A model generated the notes under the pieces. It was not told the origin of the DNA. It did no database searches and saw only the letters and a program-made list of their open reading frames with translations. A stretch of DNA of 64,000 nt from Bog-159 sp963843255 (GTDB lineage Bacteria > Acidobacteriota > Terriglobia > Bryobacterales > Bryobacteraceae). The stretch's first letter is position 1, and the number at the start of each line of letters is the position of its first letter. The stretch is taken from positions 620,001 through 684,000 of the forward strand of contig CAWJJQ010000001.1 in NCBI GenBank assembly GCA_963843255.1, in the 5' to 3' direction. Shown here one piece after another: positions 1 through 10,691 of the stretch. The position numbers and the translations under genes were made by a program.

Positions 1-60
1 ATCGAATTTCCCGCACAAATTACCTGCTCAAATACCGTGTCCGACCGCGCTGGTCACTGA

Positions 61-91
61 ATGTAAGCTATTTACTTACAATAGCTTACAT
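61..91. promoter_or_regulatory. 10-bp perfect inverted repeat upstream of Omp85-like gene
   Basis: ATGTAAGCTA at 61-70 is matched exactly by TAGCTTACAT at 82-91 with an 11-base AT-rich spacer. It stands out from the GC-rich surroundings. It could be an operator for the gene starting at 226 or the hairpin terminator of a gene to the left of the window. There is no T-run after the second arm. Confidence 0.45.
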
Positions 92-225
92 GCCGACGTG
101 GGTTCGGTCGGGAAGCTGGCCGTTCTGCCTGTTCCGGTACCCTGCACACCTGTGAACGACAGTCACAGCCAGCCGCGATCTAAGTCGTTCCCCTTTCACG
201 CTTTACATTTGGTGCCGAACCTGCA

Positions 226-1494
226 ATGCTGGCGGCCATGAGATTCGTCTGGCTCGCCGCGATTTTGTCGAGCAGCCTGCTATGGGCCGGTTCACCGGAT
301 CAGGACATGAACGTCAACACGCGTTACACCGTCGAAAGCGTGGAACTGTCCGGCGATAACCACACCGGCATCAGTGCGGGGCTCCGCGGCGAGTTGACCC
401 GCCTGGTCGGCGAGAGGCTGAATCCCGCGGCGCTGGACGATCTGGCCGGGCGCATCCGCCGTGAACTGCACGTGCGCGCCGTTACCCACCGGCTGCTGCG
501 CGGCGAGAAGCCCGAACACGTGCGGGTGGTTTTCGATGTGCGCGGCACACCCGCCAGATTCGACGCCTCCGTCCCCCGGCTGGTGTATCTCTCCGACGCC
601 GGTTTGAACGGAACAGTGGAGGGCACGGCCACGGTGGGCACCCACGCGTTCACGATCGGTGTGGTCAGCGACGGAGACGAACTGGCGGAGCGCTATGCAG
701 GCATCATCGCCCGCTATGAAGACAAGCGCCTGGCTACCGACCGCGTCCGCTTCCGGCTGGATTTTGAAAGTTATCACGAGCAATGGAATCCGGCCACATC
801 GAATGCCCTGGATACGGTGGGCGCCGCCACGGACACCTCCGGCATCTACCGGACGCGCCAGAACATTGAGCCGTTGGTGACCTTCGTCCTCTCACGCGGC
901 TCACCCGGTACCCTGAACCTTACCCTTGGTACCAGCTTTGAACGGTTCGAAACACAGTTTCCGGCCGCGCGGACCGAATCCGCCAATGCGATGGTGACTA
1001 CTCTGCGCTATCATCGTCGTCTGGAGAGTTCGAACGCCAACCAGCAGGAATGGGACGCAGGTTACAGCCTGCGGGCGGCCACCAGTTCGCTAGGGAGCGA
1101 TTATTCATACACCCGTCACCAGGGAGACGTGCAGTACGCCTATCTTTGGGGTCGCAGCCAGATCATGGATCAGTTCACGACGGGTGAGATCACCGGGCGT
1201 GCGCCGCTTTACGAGCGCTTTATGCTGGGCAACAGCACCATGCTCCGCGGTTGGAACAGGTTCGAGTTGGACCCTTTGGGTGGCAGCCGCGTGATGCACA
1301 ACTCGCTGGAGTACCGGTACCGGATTCTCGACGTTTTCTACGATAGTGGGGCAATATGGGATCAGGGCGAAACGGCGGTGTTGCGCCACTCGGTTGGTGT
1401 GGGTGTCAGACAGAACGGCTTGTATGCGGCGCTGGCATTCCCGATCAGGGAAGGCCACATCGAACCGGTTTTCATGGTGGGCATGAACTATTGA
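226..1494 (+). CDS. Omp85/BamA-like outer-membrane beta-barrel protein
   Basis: This 422-residue protein starts with a signal peptide (hydrophobic residues about 6-21). A short soluble segment of roughly residues 33-110 resembles a single POTRA domain. The rest looks like a C-terminal beta-barrel with alternating aromatic strands. The stretch LRGWNRFELDPLGG near residue 342 corresponds to the conserved (V/I)RG(Y/F) lid-loop motif of the Omp85 superfamily. It is much shorter than BamA, so a role in surface-antigen or small-substrate export is more likely than general barrel assembly. An alternative ATG lies at 238; neither start has a strong ribosome-binding site. It precedes the DUF4390-like/NtrYX genes on the same strand with a 9-base gap, so co-transcription is likely. 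The family call rests on motif and architecture only. Confidence 0.7.
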   Translation: MLAAMRFVWLAAILSSSLLWAGSPDQDMNVNTRYTVESVELSGDNHTGISAGLRGELTRLVGERLNPAALDDLAGRIRRELHVRAVTHRLLRGEKPEHVRVVFDVRGTPARFDASVPRLVYLSDAGLNGTVEGTATVGTHAFTIGVVSDGDELAERYAGIIARYEDKRLATDRVRFRLDFESYHEQWNPATSNALDTVGAATDTSGIYRTRQNIEPLVTFVLSRGSPGTLNLTLGTSFERFETQFPAARTESANAMVTTLRYHRRLESSNANQQEWDAGYSLRAATSSLGSDYSYTRHQGDVQYAYLWGRSQIMDQFTTGEITGRAPLYERFMLGNSTMLRGWNRFELDPLGGSRVMHNSLEYRYRILDVFYDSGAIWDQGETAVLRHSVGVGVRQNGLYAALAFPIREGHIEPVFMVGMNY

Positions 1495-1503
1495 AGTTAC
1501 TGA

Positions 1504-2181
1504 ATGGCGCTAGCCAATCCGAGCCGCGACCGTAAGGAAGCGGATACCAGCCGCACCTCGGAGGGTGCGGTTCCGATCAGCCGTAGGCGCTGGCTGCTGG
1601 CCGGTGTGGCTATAGGTCTGTCCAGGCTCCGGCTTGAGGCCTTCGAGCGTCTGAACGTGTTGTGGGATGGCGACGACCTGCACGTGGCCGCGCCCGAACT
1701 GCATTTCCTGGCCGGCAAACCGTTGGATCGTTTGCGGGATGGCGGCGCGGTGGTGTTCCTCACCCAGTTGACGCTCACCACCGACAACTTTACAACCATA
1801 CTGCGGCGGCAGCCGGAGCGCTTCGTTTTCAGCTACGACCTGTGGGAAGAGAAATTCTCAGTCACCAAGCTCGGCGAAGGGCAGCGGACGGTGGCGCACC
1901 TGTCGGCTCTGGCGGCGGAAGCGTGGTGTCTGGACAATATCGCGATCAGCGCCACGGGCTTGCCCCAGGATCGTCCATTCTGGTTGCGGTTCGAGATGCG
2001 CGCGGCCGAACCGAGGGACGAAGCCGCGGTGATCGGCGATTCCGGCTTGAACCTGACGCGCCTGATCGAGATCTTCAGCCGCCGTCCGCGGGATCAGCAA
2101 CCGCAGTGGACTGCGGAAGCCGGCCCGTTGCGCCTGGGCGAAATCAAGAGGCTGGTGGGCCGCGCCGCACGAGCGTTGTGA
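1504..2181 (+). CDS. DUF4390-like protein, possible exported
   Basis: The 225-residue product has an N-terminal twin-arginine-like stretch (SRRRWLLAGVAIG, residues 26-38) that could be a Tat or uncleaved signal anchor. The region around residues 60-125 resembles DUF4390: a DALRSG-like segment (LDRLRDGGAVVFLTQ) followed by a beta-rich section with FSYDLWEEKFSVT. The function of the family is unknown. Its stop overlaps the GTG start of the histidine kinase (GTGA, 2178-2181), which implies translational coupling, so it may supply an envelope signal to that kinase or share its regulon. The domain assignment is tentative; the gene itself is well supported by context and coding character. Confidence 0.65.
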   Translation: MALANPSRDRKEADTSRTSEGAVPISRRRWLLAGVAIGLSRLRLEAFERLNVLWDGDDLHVAAPELHFLAGKPLDRLRDGGAVVFLTQLTLTTDNFTTILRRQPERFVFSYDLWEEKFSVTKLGEGQRTVAHLSALAAEAWCLDNIAISATGLPQDRPFWLRFEMRAAEPRDEAAVIGDSGLNLTRLIEIFSRRPRDQQPQWTAEAGPLRLGEIKRLVGRAARAL

Positions 2182-3593
2182 ACCGGCTACGCAACAGGCT
2201 GATCGGCATTTTTCTCGCGGCTACCCTGGTCCCCTTGGCGGCCACCCTCTGGATCACCACTTCGCTGCTGGATCGCAGCCTGAGCTATGCCTCTACCGGC
2301 GAGTTGGACCGGCTCTCGCGCTCCCTACAAAAGACCGGTAAGGAGCTATACAACCGCACCTGCGACGCGCTAAAGAACGACGCGCTGGCGGGCCGCATGG
2401 AACCCCGGCGGTATACGGCGGACGCGGAGGCCCACTGGCCGGCGTCCATAAAGAGCTTTTTCGAGAGCGGCGATGCGGAGACTTTCCAGGTTTCCGGCCC
2501 GGACGGCAGCCGTATCGACTACCTGGCGCGGCGGGGCGGCGATGTCTGGGAGTGGTCCACGGGCTTGGGAGCGGTGGGGCTCGACGAACTGCGGCGCGAA
2601 TATAGCAGCGCGCGCCAAGTGGTGGAGAAGCGCCAATCGCGTGACCTGCTGCGCGGCTTCACCTATACTTATGCGCTGTTGTCGGCCCTGGTCTGGATCG
2701 TTTCCCTGGTATTCCTGGTTTACCTGGCGCATCGCATCAGCCGGCCTATTCAGCAGCTCACCGCGGGGCTTTCGCATCTCGCGGCGGGCGACCTGACTAC
2801 CCGCCTGGAACCGCGCGCGGACGACGAAACCGGCCGGGCCATGCGCGCGTTCAACGACATGGCGGAGCGCCTGCAGCGCAGTACTGAACGCCTGGTCTAC
2901 CTGACACAACTGGCAAGCTGGCAGTCCCTGGCGCGCAAAATGGCTCACGAGTTGAAGAATTCCCTCACACCGATTCGGCTGACCGTCGAGGAGATGCTGG
3001 CGCGCTACGGCGACCGCGATCGGGCTTTCGTGGATCAGGCGGCACAGATCGTGGTGGAGGAAGTCGAGAGTCTGGAGCGCCGCGTGCGCGCCTTTTCTCA
3101 GTTCGCCGCAGAGCCTCCGGTGCTGCCCGAGCCGCTGGACCTGAACGCGCTGCTCGAAGAGCGCATCGCCTTCTTGAAGGCTGGCCATCCCGAGGTGACT
3201 TACGAGATGCGCCTGGATAGTGGCCATCCCACAGCGCTCGCCGACCAGGACCTGGTGAAAGGCATCCTGACCAACCTGCTGGAAAACGCCGCCGAAGCCG
3301 CCGGACAGGGTGGGCGCATTCTGGGAATCACCGCGGTGAGCAACGGGAACGCGCTGGTTGAGGTGCACGATTCCGGACCGGGCTTGAACGAGCAGATCCG
3401 GCAGTCGTTGTTTCAGCCGTCCATTTCGTTTAAGAAGGGCGGCATGGGACTGGGGCTTTCGATATCCCGTAAGGGCGCTCTGCTTACGGGCGGCGATATT
3501 GTGCTGGTGAAAGGAGAACTGGGCGGCGCCGCATTCCGCGTGCTGCTGCCCGTGGCGTCCAATGGCAACCAAGCGCATCCTGATCGTGGATGA
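2178..3593 (+). CDS. NtrY-like sensor histidine kinase
   Basis: A membrane sensor kinase of 471 residues from the overlapping GTG start. It has a first transmembrane helix (residues 9-30), a periplasmic sensor region, a second helix (about 166-184), a HAMP domain (about 183-236) and a HisKA region with the phospho-acceptor in MAHELKNSLTP (His257). The C-terminal HATPase has N-box residues LLENAAEAA, a DSGPGL G1 box and a GMGLGLSIS G2 box. It should phosphorylate the sigma-54 activator encoded immediately downstream, whose start lies inside this gene (3562). The NtrY resemblance rests on HAMP/kinase style and gene pairing. The sensed signal is not evident. Confidence 0.88.
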   Translation: MNRLRNRLIGIFLAATLVPLAATLWITTSLLDRSLSYASTGELDRLSRSLQKTGKELYNRTCDALKNDALAGRMEPRRYTADAEAHWPASIKSFFESGDAETFQVSGPDGSRIDYLARRGGDVWEWSTGLGAVGLDELRREYSSARQVVEKRQSRDLLRGFTYTYALLSALVWIVSLVFLVYLAHRISRPIQQLTAGLSHLAAGDLTTRLEPRADDETGRAMRAFNDMAERLQRSTERLVYLTQLASWQSLARKMAHELKNSLTPIRLTVEEMLARYGDRDRAFVDQAAQIVVEEVESLERRVRAFSQFAAEPPVLPEPLDLNALLEERIAFLKAGHPEVTYEMRLDSGHPTALADQDLVKGILTNLLENAAEAAGQGGRILGITAVSNGNALVEVHDSGPGLNEQIRQSLFQPSISFKKGGMGLGLSISRKGALLTGGDIVLVKGELGGAAFRVLLPVASNGNQAHPDRG

Positions 3594-4908
3594 TGAAGAG
3601 AATATCGGCCGCTCGCTGCGTCTGATCCTGGAGCGCGAGGGCTACGGCATCGCCGTCTGCCGGTCGGTGAAAGAATTTCGCGCGCATCCGGATGCGGAGC
3701 GCGCCGATGCTTTCCTGTTCGACGTGCGGCTGCCGGATGGCAACGGAATCGATCTGCTGCGCTCGGTGCGGCAGAACGGCAACCCGGCCCCGGCCGTGAT
3801 GATCTCCGGTCACGGCACCATCGCCGACGCCGTAGAGGCCACCCGCGCCGGAGCCTTTGATTTCCTGGAGAAGCCGCTCAGCCGCGACAAAGTGCTGCTG
3901 GCGGTGAAGAACGCGCTAGATCATTCCAACCTGCGCGCGGAGAACGAACGCCTGCGTGAGCTGGTGGGCGGCGGGCCGAAGATGATCGGCGGGAGCCCCG
4001 CGTTCCAGCGCGCCGTGGAACAGGCCAGCCTGGCGGCCAGATCGGATGCGCGCGTGCTGCTGATCGGCGAATCGGGTACGGGTAAGGAATTACTCGCGGC
4101 CCACATCCATCAGAACAGCCCGTTCGCCGCAGGACCGTTCGTGAAGGTGAATTGCGCGGCCATTCCCACGGAATTGCTCGAAAGCGAGCTGTTCGGGCAT
4201 GAGAAGGGCGCGTTTACGGGTGCGACCGGCGTCCGCCGCGGTAAGTTCGAGCTGGCCGACAGCGGCTCGATTTTCCTGGACGAGGTGGGCGACCTGCACG
4301 GCGCGTCGCAAGCCAAGCTGCTGCGCGTGCTGCAGGAAGGTGAGTTCCACCGGGTGGGTGGCGAGCAGACTATTCGGGTGGCCGTGCGTGTGATCTCGGC
4401 TACCAACCGCGATCTGGGCGCGCTGGTGGCGCAGGCGAAGTTCCGCGAGGATTTGTATTACCGGCTCAGCGTGGTGCCGATCCGGGTACCCGCACTCCGC
4501 GAGCGTCCGCAGGATATTAAGCTCCTGGCGCAGTATTTTCTGGATGATTTCTGCGCGCGCAACAACTTCAAGCCCAAAACCCTGGATGACTCGGTTTATC
4601 CACTACTCGAAAGCTATCCATGGCCCGGCAATGCGCGCGAGCTGCGCAACGCCATCGAGCGTATGGCGATCCTGACGGCGGGCGACCGCCTGACGCGCGA
4701 CGCCGTGCCGGTGGAGATCCGGGTGCAGCGTGACGCGGGACCGCGATCGAGCGTGCAGGAGGCCCGGGAATCCGCTGAGCGGGACCATATTCTGCGGGCG
4801 CTGGAGGAGACCAACTGGAACGTGTCCGGTGCGGCGCGGGCGCTGGGCATGGAGCGGACTAACCTGCATAAGCGGATCCGCGCGCTGGGATTGAGCCGGA
4901 CGAAGTAA
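3562..4908 (+). CDS. NtrX/NtrC-family sigma-54-dependent response regulator
   Basis: The 448-residue protein has the three classic parts. The receiver domain carries acidic residues DDE at 10-12 and a phospho-acceptor Asp54 (LFDVRLPDG). The AAA+ domain has Walker A GESGTGKE (169-176), the sigma-54 contact loop GAFTGA (216-221) and Walker B IFLDE (237-241). A Fis-type helix-turn-helix lies at the C-terminus (ALEETNWNVSGAARALGM onward). It activates transcription from RpoN promoters when phosphorylated, presumably by the kinase that overlaps its start by 32 bases. No -24/-12 promoter was identified in this window as its obvious target. Confidence 0.93.
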   Translation: MATKRILIVDDEENIGRSLRLILEREGYGIAVCRSVKEFRAHPDAERADAFLFDVRLPDGNGIDLLRSVRQNGNPAPAVMISGHGTIADAVEATRAGAFDFLEKPLSRDKVLLAVKNALDHSNLRAENERLRELVGGGPKMIGGSPAFQRAVEQASLAARSDARVLLIGESGTGKELLAAHIHQNSPFAAGPFVKVNCAAIPTELLESELFGHEKGAFTGATGVRRGKFELADSGSIFLDEVGDLHGASQAKLLRVLQEGEFHRVGGEQTIRVAVRVISATNRDLGALVAQAKFREDLYYRLSVVPIRVPALRERPQDIKLLAQYFLDDFCARNNFKPKTLDDSVYPLLESYPWPGNARELRNAIERMAILTAGDRLTRDAVPVEIRVQRDAGPRSSVQEARESAERDHILRALEETNWNVSGAARALGMERTNLHKRIRALGLSRTK

Positions 4909-4962
4909 GTTCAAGCCGGAACTCTGATTCGGCTACACGCGCGATACCATCGTGTCATGCCC

Positions 4963-5146
4963 ATGAAGGTTCGCGAAGTCATCCGCATGCTTGAGGAGCA
5001 GCTGGATAGAAATTCGCACGAAGGGCAGCCACCGGCACTTCAAACATCGAGAACGGCCCAATCTGATTACGGTGCCAGGCAACCAAGGCAAGGAACTGGC
5101 GCCAGGCACGATGCACAGTATACTGAAAAAGCCAGGTCTGAAATGA
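4963..5146 (+). CDS. hicA: HicA-type mRNA interferase toxin, frameshifted
   Basis: The first 12 codons from ATG 4963 (MKVREVIRMLEE) and, one frame over, a segment reading SWIEIRTKGSHRHFKHRERP and then VPGNQGKELAPGTMHSILKK together make a typical HicA of about 60 residues. The double-stranded-RNA-binding-like fold and the catalytic His of the GSHRHF motif are intact. One extra base near 4998 breaks the frame; removing a G restores E-D-S-W. As written, the N-terminus runs out of frame into the HicB frame and makes a false fused ORF. The corrected stop overlaps the hicB start (ATGA, 5143-5146), the usual layout of this module. Whether the shift is real inactivation or a sequence error cannot be decided here. 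Confidence 0.75.
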
Positions 5147-5364
5147 CTCCGAAACGCTATCCGATAATTATTGAACCAACAAGCACGGGCTATTCGGCGT
5201 TCTCGCCCGACGTGCCCGGATGTGCGGCGGCCGGGGACACGGAGGAAGAGACGCGGCAGAATTTCCAGGACGCACTGGCCGCTCACTTCGAGGTCATGCG
5301 TGAAATCGGGGAGCCTATACCGGAACCTCGCGCGTTAGTTGACTACGTCGAAGTCGCAGCATGA
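5143..5364 (+). CDS. hicB: HicB-family antitoxin
   Basis: A 73-residue protein starting at the ATG that overlaps the toxin stop. It has the partial RNase H-like fold of HicB: YPIIIEPTSTGYSAFSPDVPGC, then AAGDTEEETRQNFQDALAAH, matching the family's (Y/F)xAxxPDLPGC and GdTxeEAxxn motifs. It lacks a C-terminal DNA-binding domain, so it is the short form that mainly neutralises the toxin. Its frame is intact although the toxin upstream is shifted, as would be expected if antitoxin function outlives toxin function or if the toxin shift is an error. Confidence 0.85.
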   Translation: MTPKRYPIIIEPTSTGYSAFSPDVPGCAAAGDTEEETRQNFQDALAAHFEVMREIGEPIPEPRALVDYVEVAA

Positions 5365-5452
5365 CCGGCACGGCTTCGTTGCCGGACGTGAGTTAGCGTT
5401 CGTCGATTGCAGTTGCAGCTACGGCGCGAGGTGCTCCGATCGACGGTCTCGA

Positions 5453-7282
<1,830 letters not shown>

Positions 7283-7341
7283 AACAGCGGATGATAGCAT
7301 CGCGCTGGGACGCGCAAACAGAGATAACGGAATTCGGGAGC

Positions 7342-10119
7342 TTATTCGCTGCGTAGCGCTCGGACCGGGGCAATGGCGCTTGCGTTCATGGCCGGGATCA
7401 GCGCGGCCGTGATTCCCGCGGCGGCCAGGGCCAGGACGGCGGCGGCGATGATCCGCGGATCGTATGGATTGATTCCGTAGAGCTGGCTTCCCAGGAACTT
7501 GCCGGCTCCCACGGATAGCGGCACTCCCAAGGCCAGGCCCAGCGCGATCAGTAGCAGCGCTCCCCGCAGGATCAGGGTGAGCACGTGTCTGCGGCCGGCG
7601 CCGAGGGCCATGCGCACGCCGATTTCATTGGTGCGGCTGCCGACGTTGTAGGCGGTGATCCCGTAGATGCCTATGGAAGCGAGTATCAGCGCCAGCACGC
7701 CGAATAGCGAGGTGAGCCGGGCGATCAGCCGCTGCTGGCTGAATGTTCCCAGCACCTGTTCGCTCAAGGTCCGGATGCGCATGAGCGGCAGGTTTGGATC
7801 TACCGAAGCCAGCGCGCGGCGTGCCACGGGCTCGGAAAGGGTGGTGCCCGGCCGCATACGCACGATAATGTCGCGGAGATAGTGGGAGCGCAGCTCGGTC
7901 GAGTCGTCCACCGATATGTTGTAGGTGCTGGATTGAAACGCGGGGAGGAAGAAAAATGCTCCCACCGGCTGATCCAGGTTGTAATTCAGGTACCGGGCGT
8001 TTTTCGCTACGCCAACGATCTCGTAATCACCCGCAAATTTTGCGGCGCCCTTGCCGAAGTGTTTGCCGATGGGGTCTTCTTTCTTGAAGAATTTGTGCGC
8101 GAAGGCTTGATTGATGACGGCCACGTGGCGCGAGCTGGCGGTATCTTGATCGCCGATGGGCCGCCCTTCGACGATGGGGTTATCGATGATGTTAAAGAAT
8201 CCAGGCGAAACGCGGGCCCATGCCGCGCCGTTGTCGTCATGCTCCGGCGAGGGGCGGCCCTCAATATACATGCCTTCGGTCCAACTGTCGCCGCTGAGGG
8301 GTGTATACAGGGCGGAGGCAACCGACGCCACATCTGGAATCCCTCCGAATGTGTCGTGAATGCGTCGGTAGAGCAGATCGAGCTGTTCCGGCTTGTAACC
8401 CGCCAGCACGGGATCGATAGAGATCAACACCCGCCCATCCTGCTGGAAGCCGAGGTCCTGGTGTTGCTGTTTCAACAGAGCCTCGGTGAGCAGGCCGGAA
8501 GCCGAGAGCAACGCCAGCGATAGCGCGGCCTGGACCACCACCAGCGCCCGGCGCGAGCGCGATCCCACGTGGCGGGTGGCGCGATGCGCGCCGCGGAGCG
8601 CTTCGATGGGGTCCACGCGCATCGCCATCCAGGCCGGCGCGATGCCGAAGATAATCCCGGTGAGCAGGGAGATGCCCAGGGCGAACAGGAGGATCGGGAG
8701 GGAGGGTGCGGCGCTGATGGGCACCAGGCCACTATCCCGAAACGTGAAATAGAGAATCAGACGGGTGGCGGCGAAAGCCACGGCCAGACCTGCCGCGCCG
8801 CCCAACAGGGACAGCAGAACGCTCTCGCTCAGCGCCTGGCGGACGATGCGCGAAGGGCGCGCACCCAAAGCCATGCTGAGCGAAACCTGCGAGCGCTGCT
8901 CGATGCCGCGGACCAGCATCAGGTTGGCGACATTCGCGCAGACGATCAGGAGCACGAAGCCCGAAACCATCATCAGGATCTGCAGCCAGTCGGCGTACTG
9001 CTGCCGCATGAGGGTGATGCCCGCGCCGCCTGGGGCGAGAAAGAGGGTCTGCCGGGGAAGGGCCTTGCGGTCGTAAGGTTCCATGTCTCCCCAATGAGAT
9101 TTCAACCATTGCTGCAGTTCCACGCGCATCTGCGCTTCGATGGCTGCCGGGTGTACGCCCAGGCCCGCCCGGCCAATAATGCTCAGCCAGTTGATGTCGG
9201 ATGCCTCAAGCAGCGAACTGCCGCCTTTCATCTGCGGTTCGGATGCCAGCGGAAGGTAGAAATCAGGCGGCGAATTGCTCAGGCGGTCGCCATAGAAACC
9301 TGGCGGCGTGACTCCCACCACCGTGAACGGCTGATGGTTGATGGAGAACGCGCCCCCGATTACGGAGGGGTCCGATCCATATTTCTGCTGCCACACCCGG
9401 TAGCTCATGACAGCGGCGGGCGGCGCTGCGGGACGATCGTCGGCGGCGGTAAGGGCACGGCCGGCGTAGGCGCTCACCCCGAACATCTGAAAGTAATTGC
9501 CGGATACGAATCGGCCGTAAAAGCTGTCTGCTTCGTGGGAGTCGCCCGCCCGCCGCACGCCCAGAAATGTGCCGTCGGTCTGAAAGGCTGCCATCTCGTC
9601 GAAGCCGCTGGTATGATCGCGGAAATACTTGTAGAGCGGATAGGAAACCAGGGAGAACTCATCGTTTTGGCTGTAGCCGCCGTACACGCAGCACTTGGCA
9701 GTTTTACCAACACGGAAAAGCTGGTCGGGATTCGAGACCGGCAGGGACTTGAGCATCACCGCGTGGACCAGCGTGAAGATGGCGGTGGTGGCGCCGATTC
9801 CCAGCGCCAGCGTGAGGGTCGCGGCCAGGGTAAAGACAGGGCTCTTGCGCAGGCGGCGGAAGGAATGACGTGTATCGTGGAGCAGAGTTTCGAAAAACGG
9901 TAACCCGCGCTGTTCCCGGTATTCTTCTTTGATGGCTTCCACCGCGCCGAACTTCAGCACGGCCTGGCGGCGGGCTTCCTGGTGCGACAATCCCGCCCGC
10001 TGGTTCTCGGCTGTCTGGAGGGCGATATACTGTTCCACTTCACCCTGCAGGCGCTCCTCATCGCGCCGGCGGGTGGCTGGGGCAGCTAAGCGTTTGAAGA
10101 ACCGGCGGAGAGCTTTCAT
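7342..10119 (-). CDS. ADOP-type ABC transporter permease (MacB/FtsX fold), copy 1
   Basis: The 925-residue permease starts at the ATG overlapping the PadR stop (10116-10119). It has the short cytoplasmic prefix typical of acidobacterial orphan permeases (residues 1-85, ending RKSPVFTLAATLTLALGIG). Two repeats follow, each with a MacB-like periplasmic domain and an FtsX-type domain; the second ends with ITAYNVGSRTNEIGVRMALG. No ATPase is encoded nearby, consistent with the orphan nature of the family. The substrate is unknown; relatives act in efflux or envelope stress. The upstream PadR gene is translationally coupled and probably represses the pair. Confidence 0.9.
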   Translation of the reverse strand: MKALRRFFKRLAAPATRRRDEERLQGEVEQYIALQTAENQRAGLSHQEARRQAVLKFGAVEAIKEEYREQRGLPFFETLLHDTRHSFRRLRKSPVFTLAATLTLALGIGATTAIFTLVHAVMLKSLPVSNPDQLFRVGKTAKCCVYGGYSQNDEFSLVSYPLYKYFRDHTSGFDEMAAFQTDGTFLGVRRAGDSHEADSFYGRFVSGNYFQMFGVSAYAGRALTAADDRPAAPPAAVMSYRVWQQKYGSDPSVIGGAFSINHQPFTVVGVTPPGFYGDRLSNSPPDFYLPLASEPQMKGGSSLLEASDINWLSIIGRAGLGVHPAAIEAQMRVELQQWLKSHWGDMEPYDRKALPRQTLFLAPGGAGITLMRQQYADWLQILMMVSGFVLLIVCANVANLMLVRGIEQRSQVSLSMALGARPSRIVRQALSESVLLSLLGGAAGLAVAFAATRLILYFTFRDSGLVPISAAPSLPILLFALGISLLTGIIFGIAPAWMAMRVDPIEALRGAHRATRHVGSRSRRALVVVQAALSLALLSASGLLTEALLKQQHQDLGFQQDGRVLISIDPVLAGYKPEQLDLLYRRIHDTFGGIPDVASVASALYTPLSGDSWTEGMYIEGRPSPEHDDNGAAWARVSPGFFNIIDNPIVEGRPIGDQDTASSRHVAVINQAFAHKFFKKEDPIGKHFGKGAAKFAGDYEIVGVAKNARYLNYNLDQPVGAFFFLPAFQSSTYNISVDDSTELRSHYLRDIIVRMRPGTTLSEPVARRALASVDPNLPLMRIRTLSEQVLGTFSQQRLIARLTSLFGVLALILASIGIYGITAYNVGSRTNEIGVRMALGAGRRHVLTLILRGALLLIALGLALGVPLSVGAGKFLGSQLYGINPYDPRIIAAAVLALAAAGITAALIPAMNASAIAPVRALRSE

Positions 10120-10464
10120 TGCAGATCCTCCGCCTTGGCGCTGAAGAAACGGGCGATGATGGCGGCGGTCTGTTCCCAATCCTGCGCTTCGGCCTGGAGC
10201 TGTTTGCGGCCCTGGCGGGTCAGGCGGTAGAAGCGGGCCTTGCGGTTATTCTCGGAGGCTCCCCATTCGGACGCGATGGCGCCTTCCTGCCTCGAGGCGC
10301 AGGAGCACGGGGTATAACGTTCCCTGATTCACGGCCAGCAGGTCGCCGCTAATCTGCTCGATGCGGCGGGCGATGCCGTAGCCGTGCAGGGGTCCGAGCA
10401 CATCCAGAGTTTTGAGCACCATCAAGGCGAGGGTGCCTTGCAAGACGTCCTTCTTTTCTTTCAT
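10116..10464 (-). CDS. PadR-family transcriptional regulator, copy 1, frameshifted
   Basis: The protein begins MKEKKDVLQGTLALMVLKTL and carries the PadR winged-helix core (LHGYGIARRIEQ, then TLYPVLLRLE). After residue 58 the frame breaks. One extra G around 10289 (GAGCAG written GAGGCAG on the minus strand) explains it. The restored frame continues with EGAIASEWGASENNRKARFY, then RLTRQGRKQL, and ends at the TGA that overlaps the ADOP start (ATGA). With this correction the length is about 115 residues, normal for PadR subfamily 1. It is expected to bind its own promoter and derepress the permease on binding an aromatic or drug-like ligand. Confidence 0.82.
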
Positions 10465-10490
10465 GGTTAATCCGGGCTTTTATTAAATCT

Positions 10491-10572
10491 CGCAAAACGG
10501 GCCCACGGCCGCGCCGCCACTCTTCCGTGAGTTCCTGTCCTGCTTGGCGGCGCGGACACGCGGCCCTTTGCG
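10491..10572. repeat. REP-like palindromic repeat, copy A
   Basis: Left arm 10491-10519 (beginning CGCAAAACGGGCCCACGGCC) pairs with right arm 10545-10572 (ending CGCGGCCCTTTGCG), with a loop containing CCGTGAGTTCCTGTC. The same arms and the same CCGTGAGT loop recur at 25917-26005, and the outer ends recur at 55839-55869. It lies between the divergent PadR and rhomboid genes. It is probably a dispersed, hairpin-forming repeat rather than a gene-specific site. Confidence 0.75.
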
Positions 10573-10691
10573 CTGTGCGCTGCGCTTATTTGGGTTTCCA
10601 ACACGTAGTGTGGCACACTCCCTTTGGGAAAGCAACAGGAGGCCGCGAGCGGCGCGGGTAGGGAAAGTACCGGGTTGTACAATAAGGGAAC

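Noticed and set aside
4957..5364. Single 135-residue ORF across the HicAB region
   Set aside because: It joins the HicA N-terminus to HicB through out-of-frame sequence; separate hicA (shifted) and hicB fit the families better.
8569..9903. Plus-strand 444-codon ORF opposite ADOP copy 1
   Set aside because: Low-complexity Gln/Gly/Arg-rich shadow of a conserved permease.
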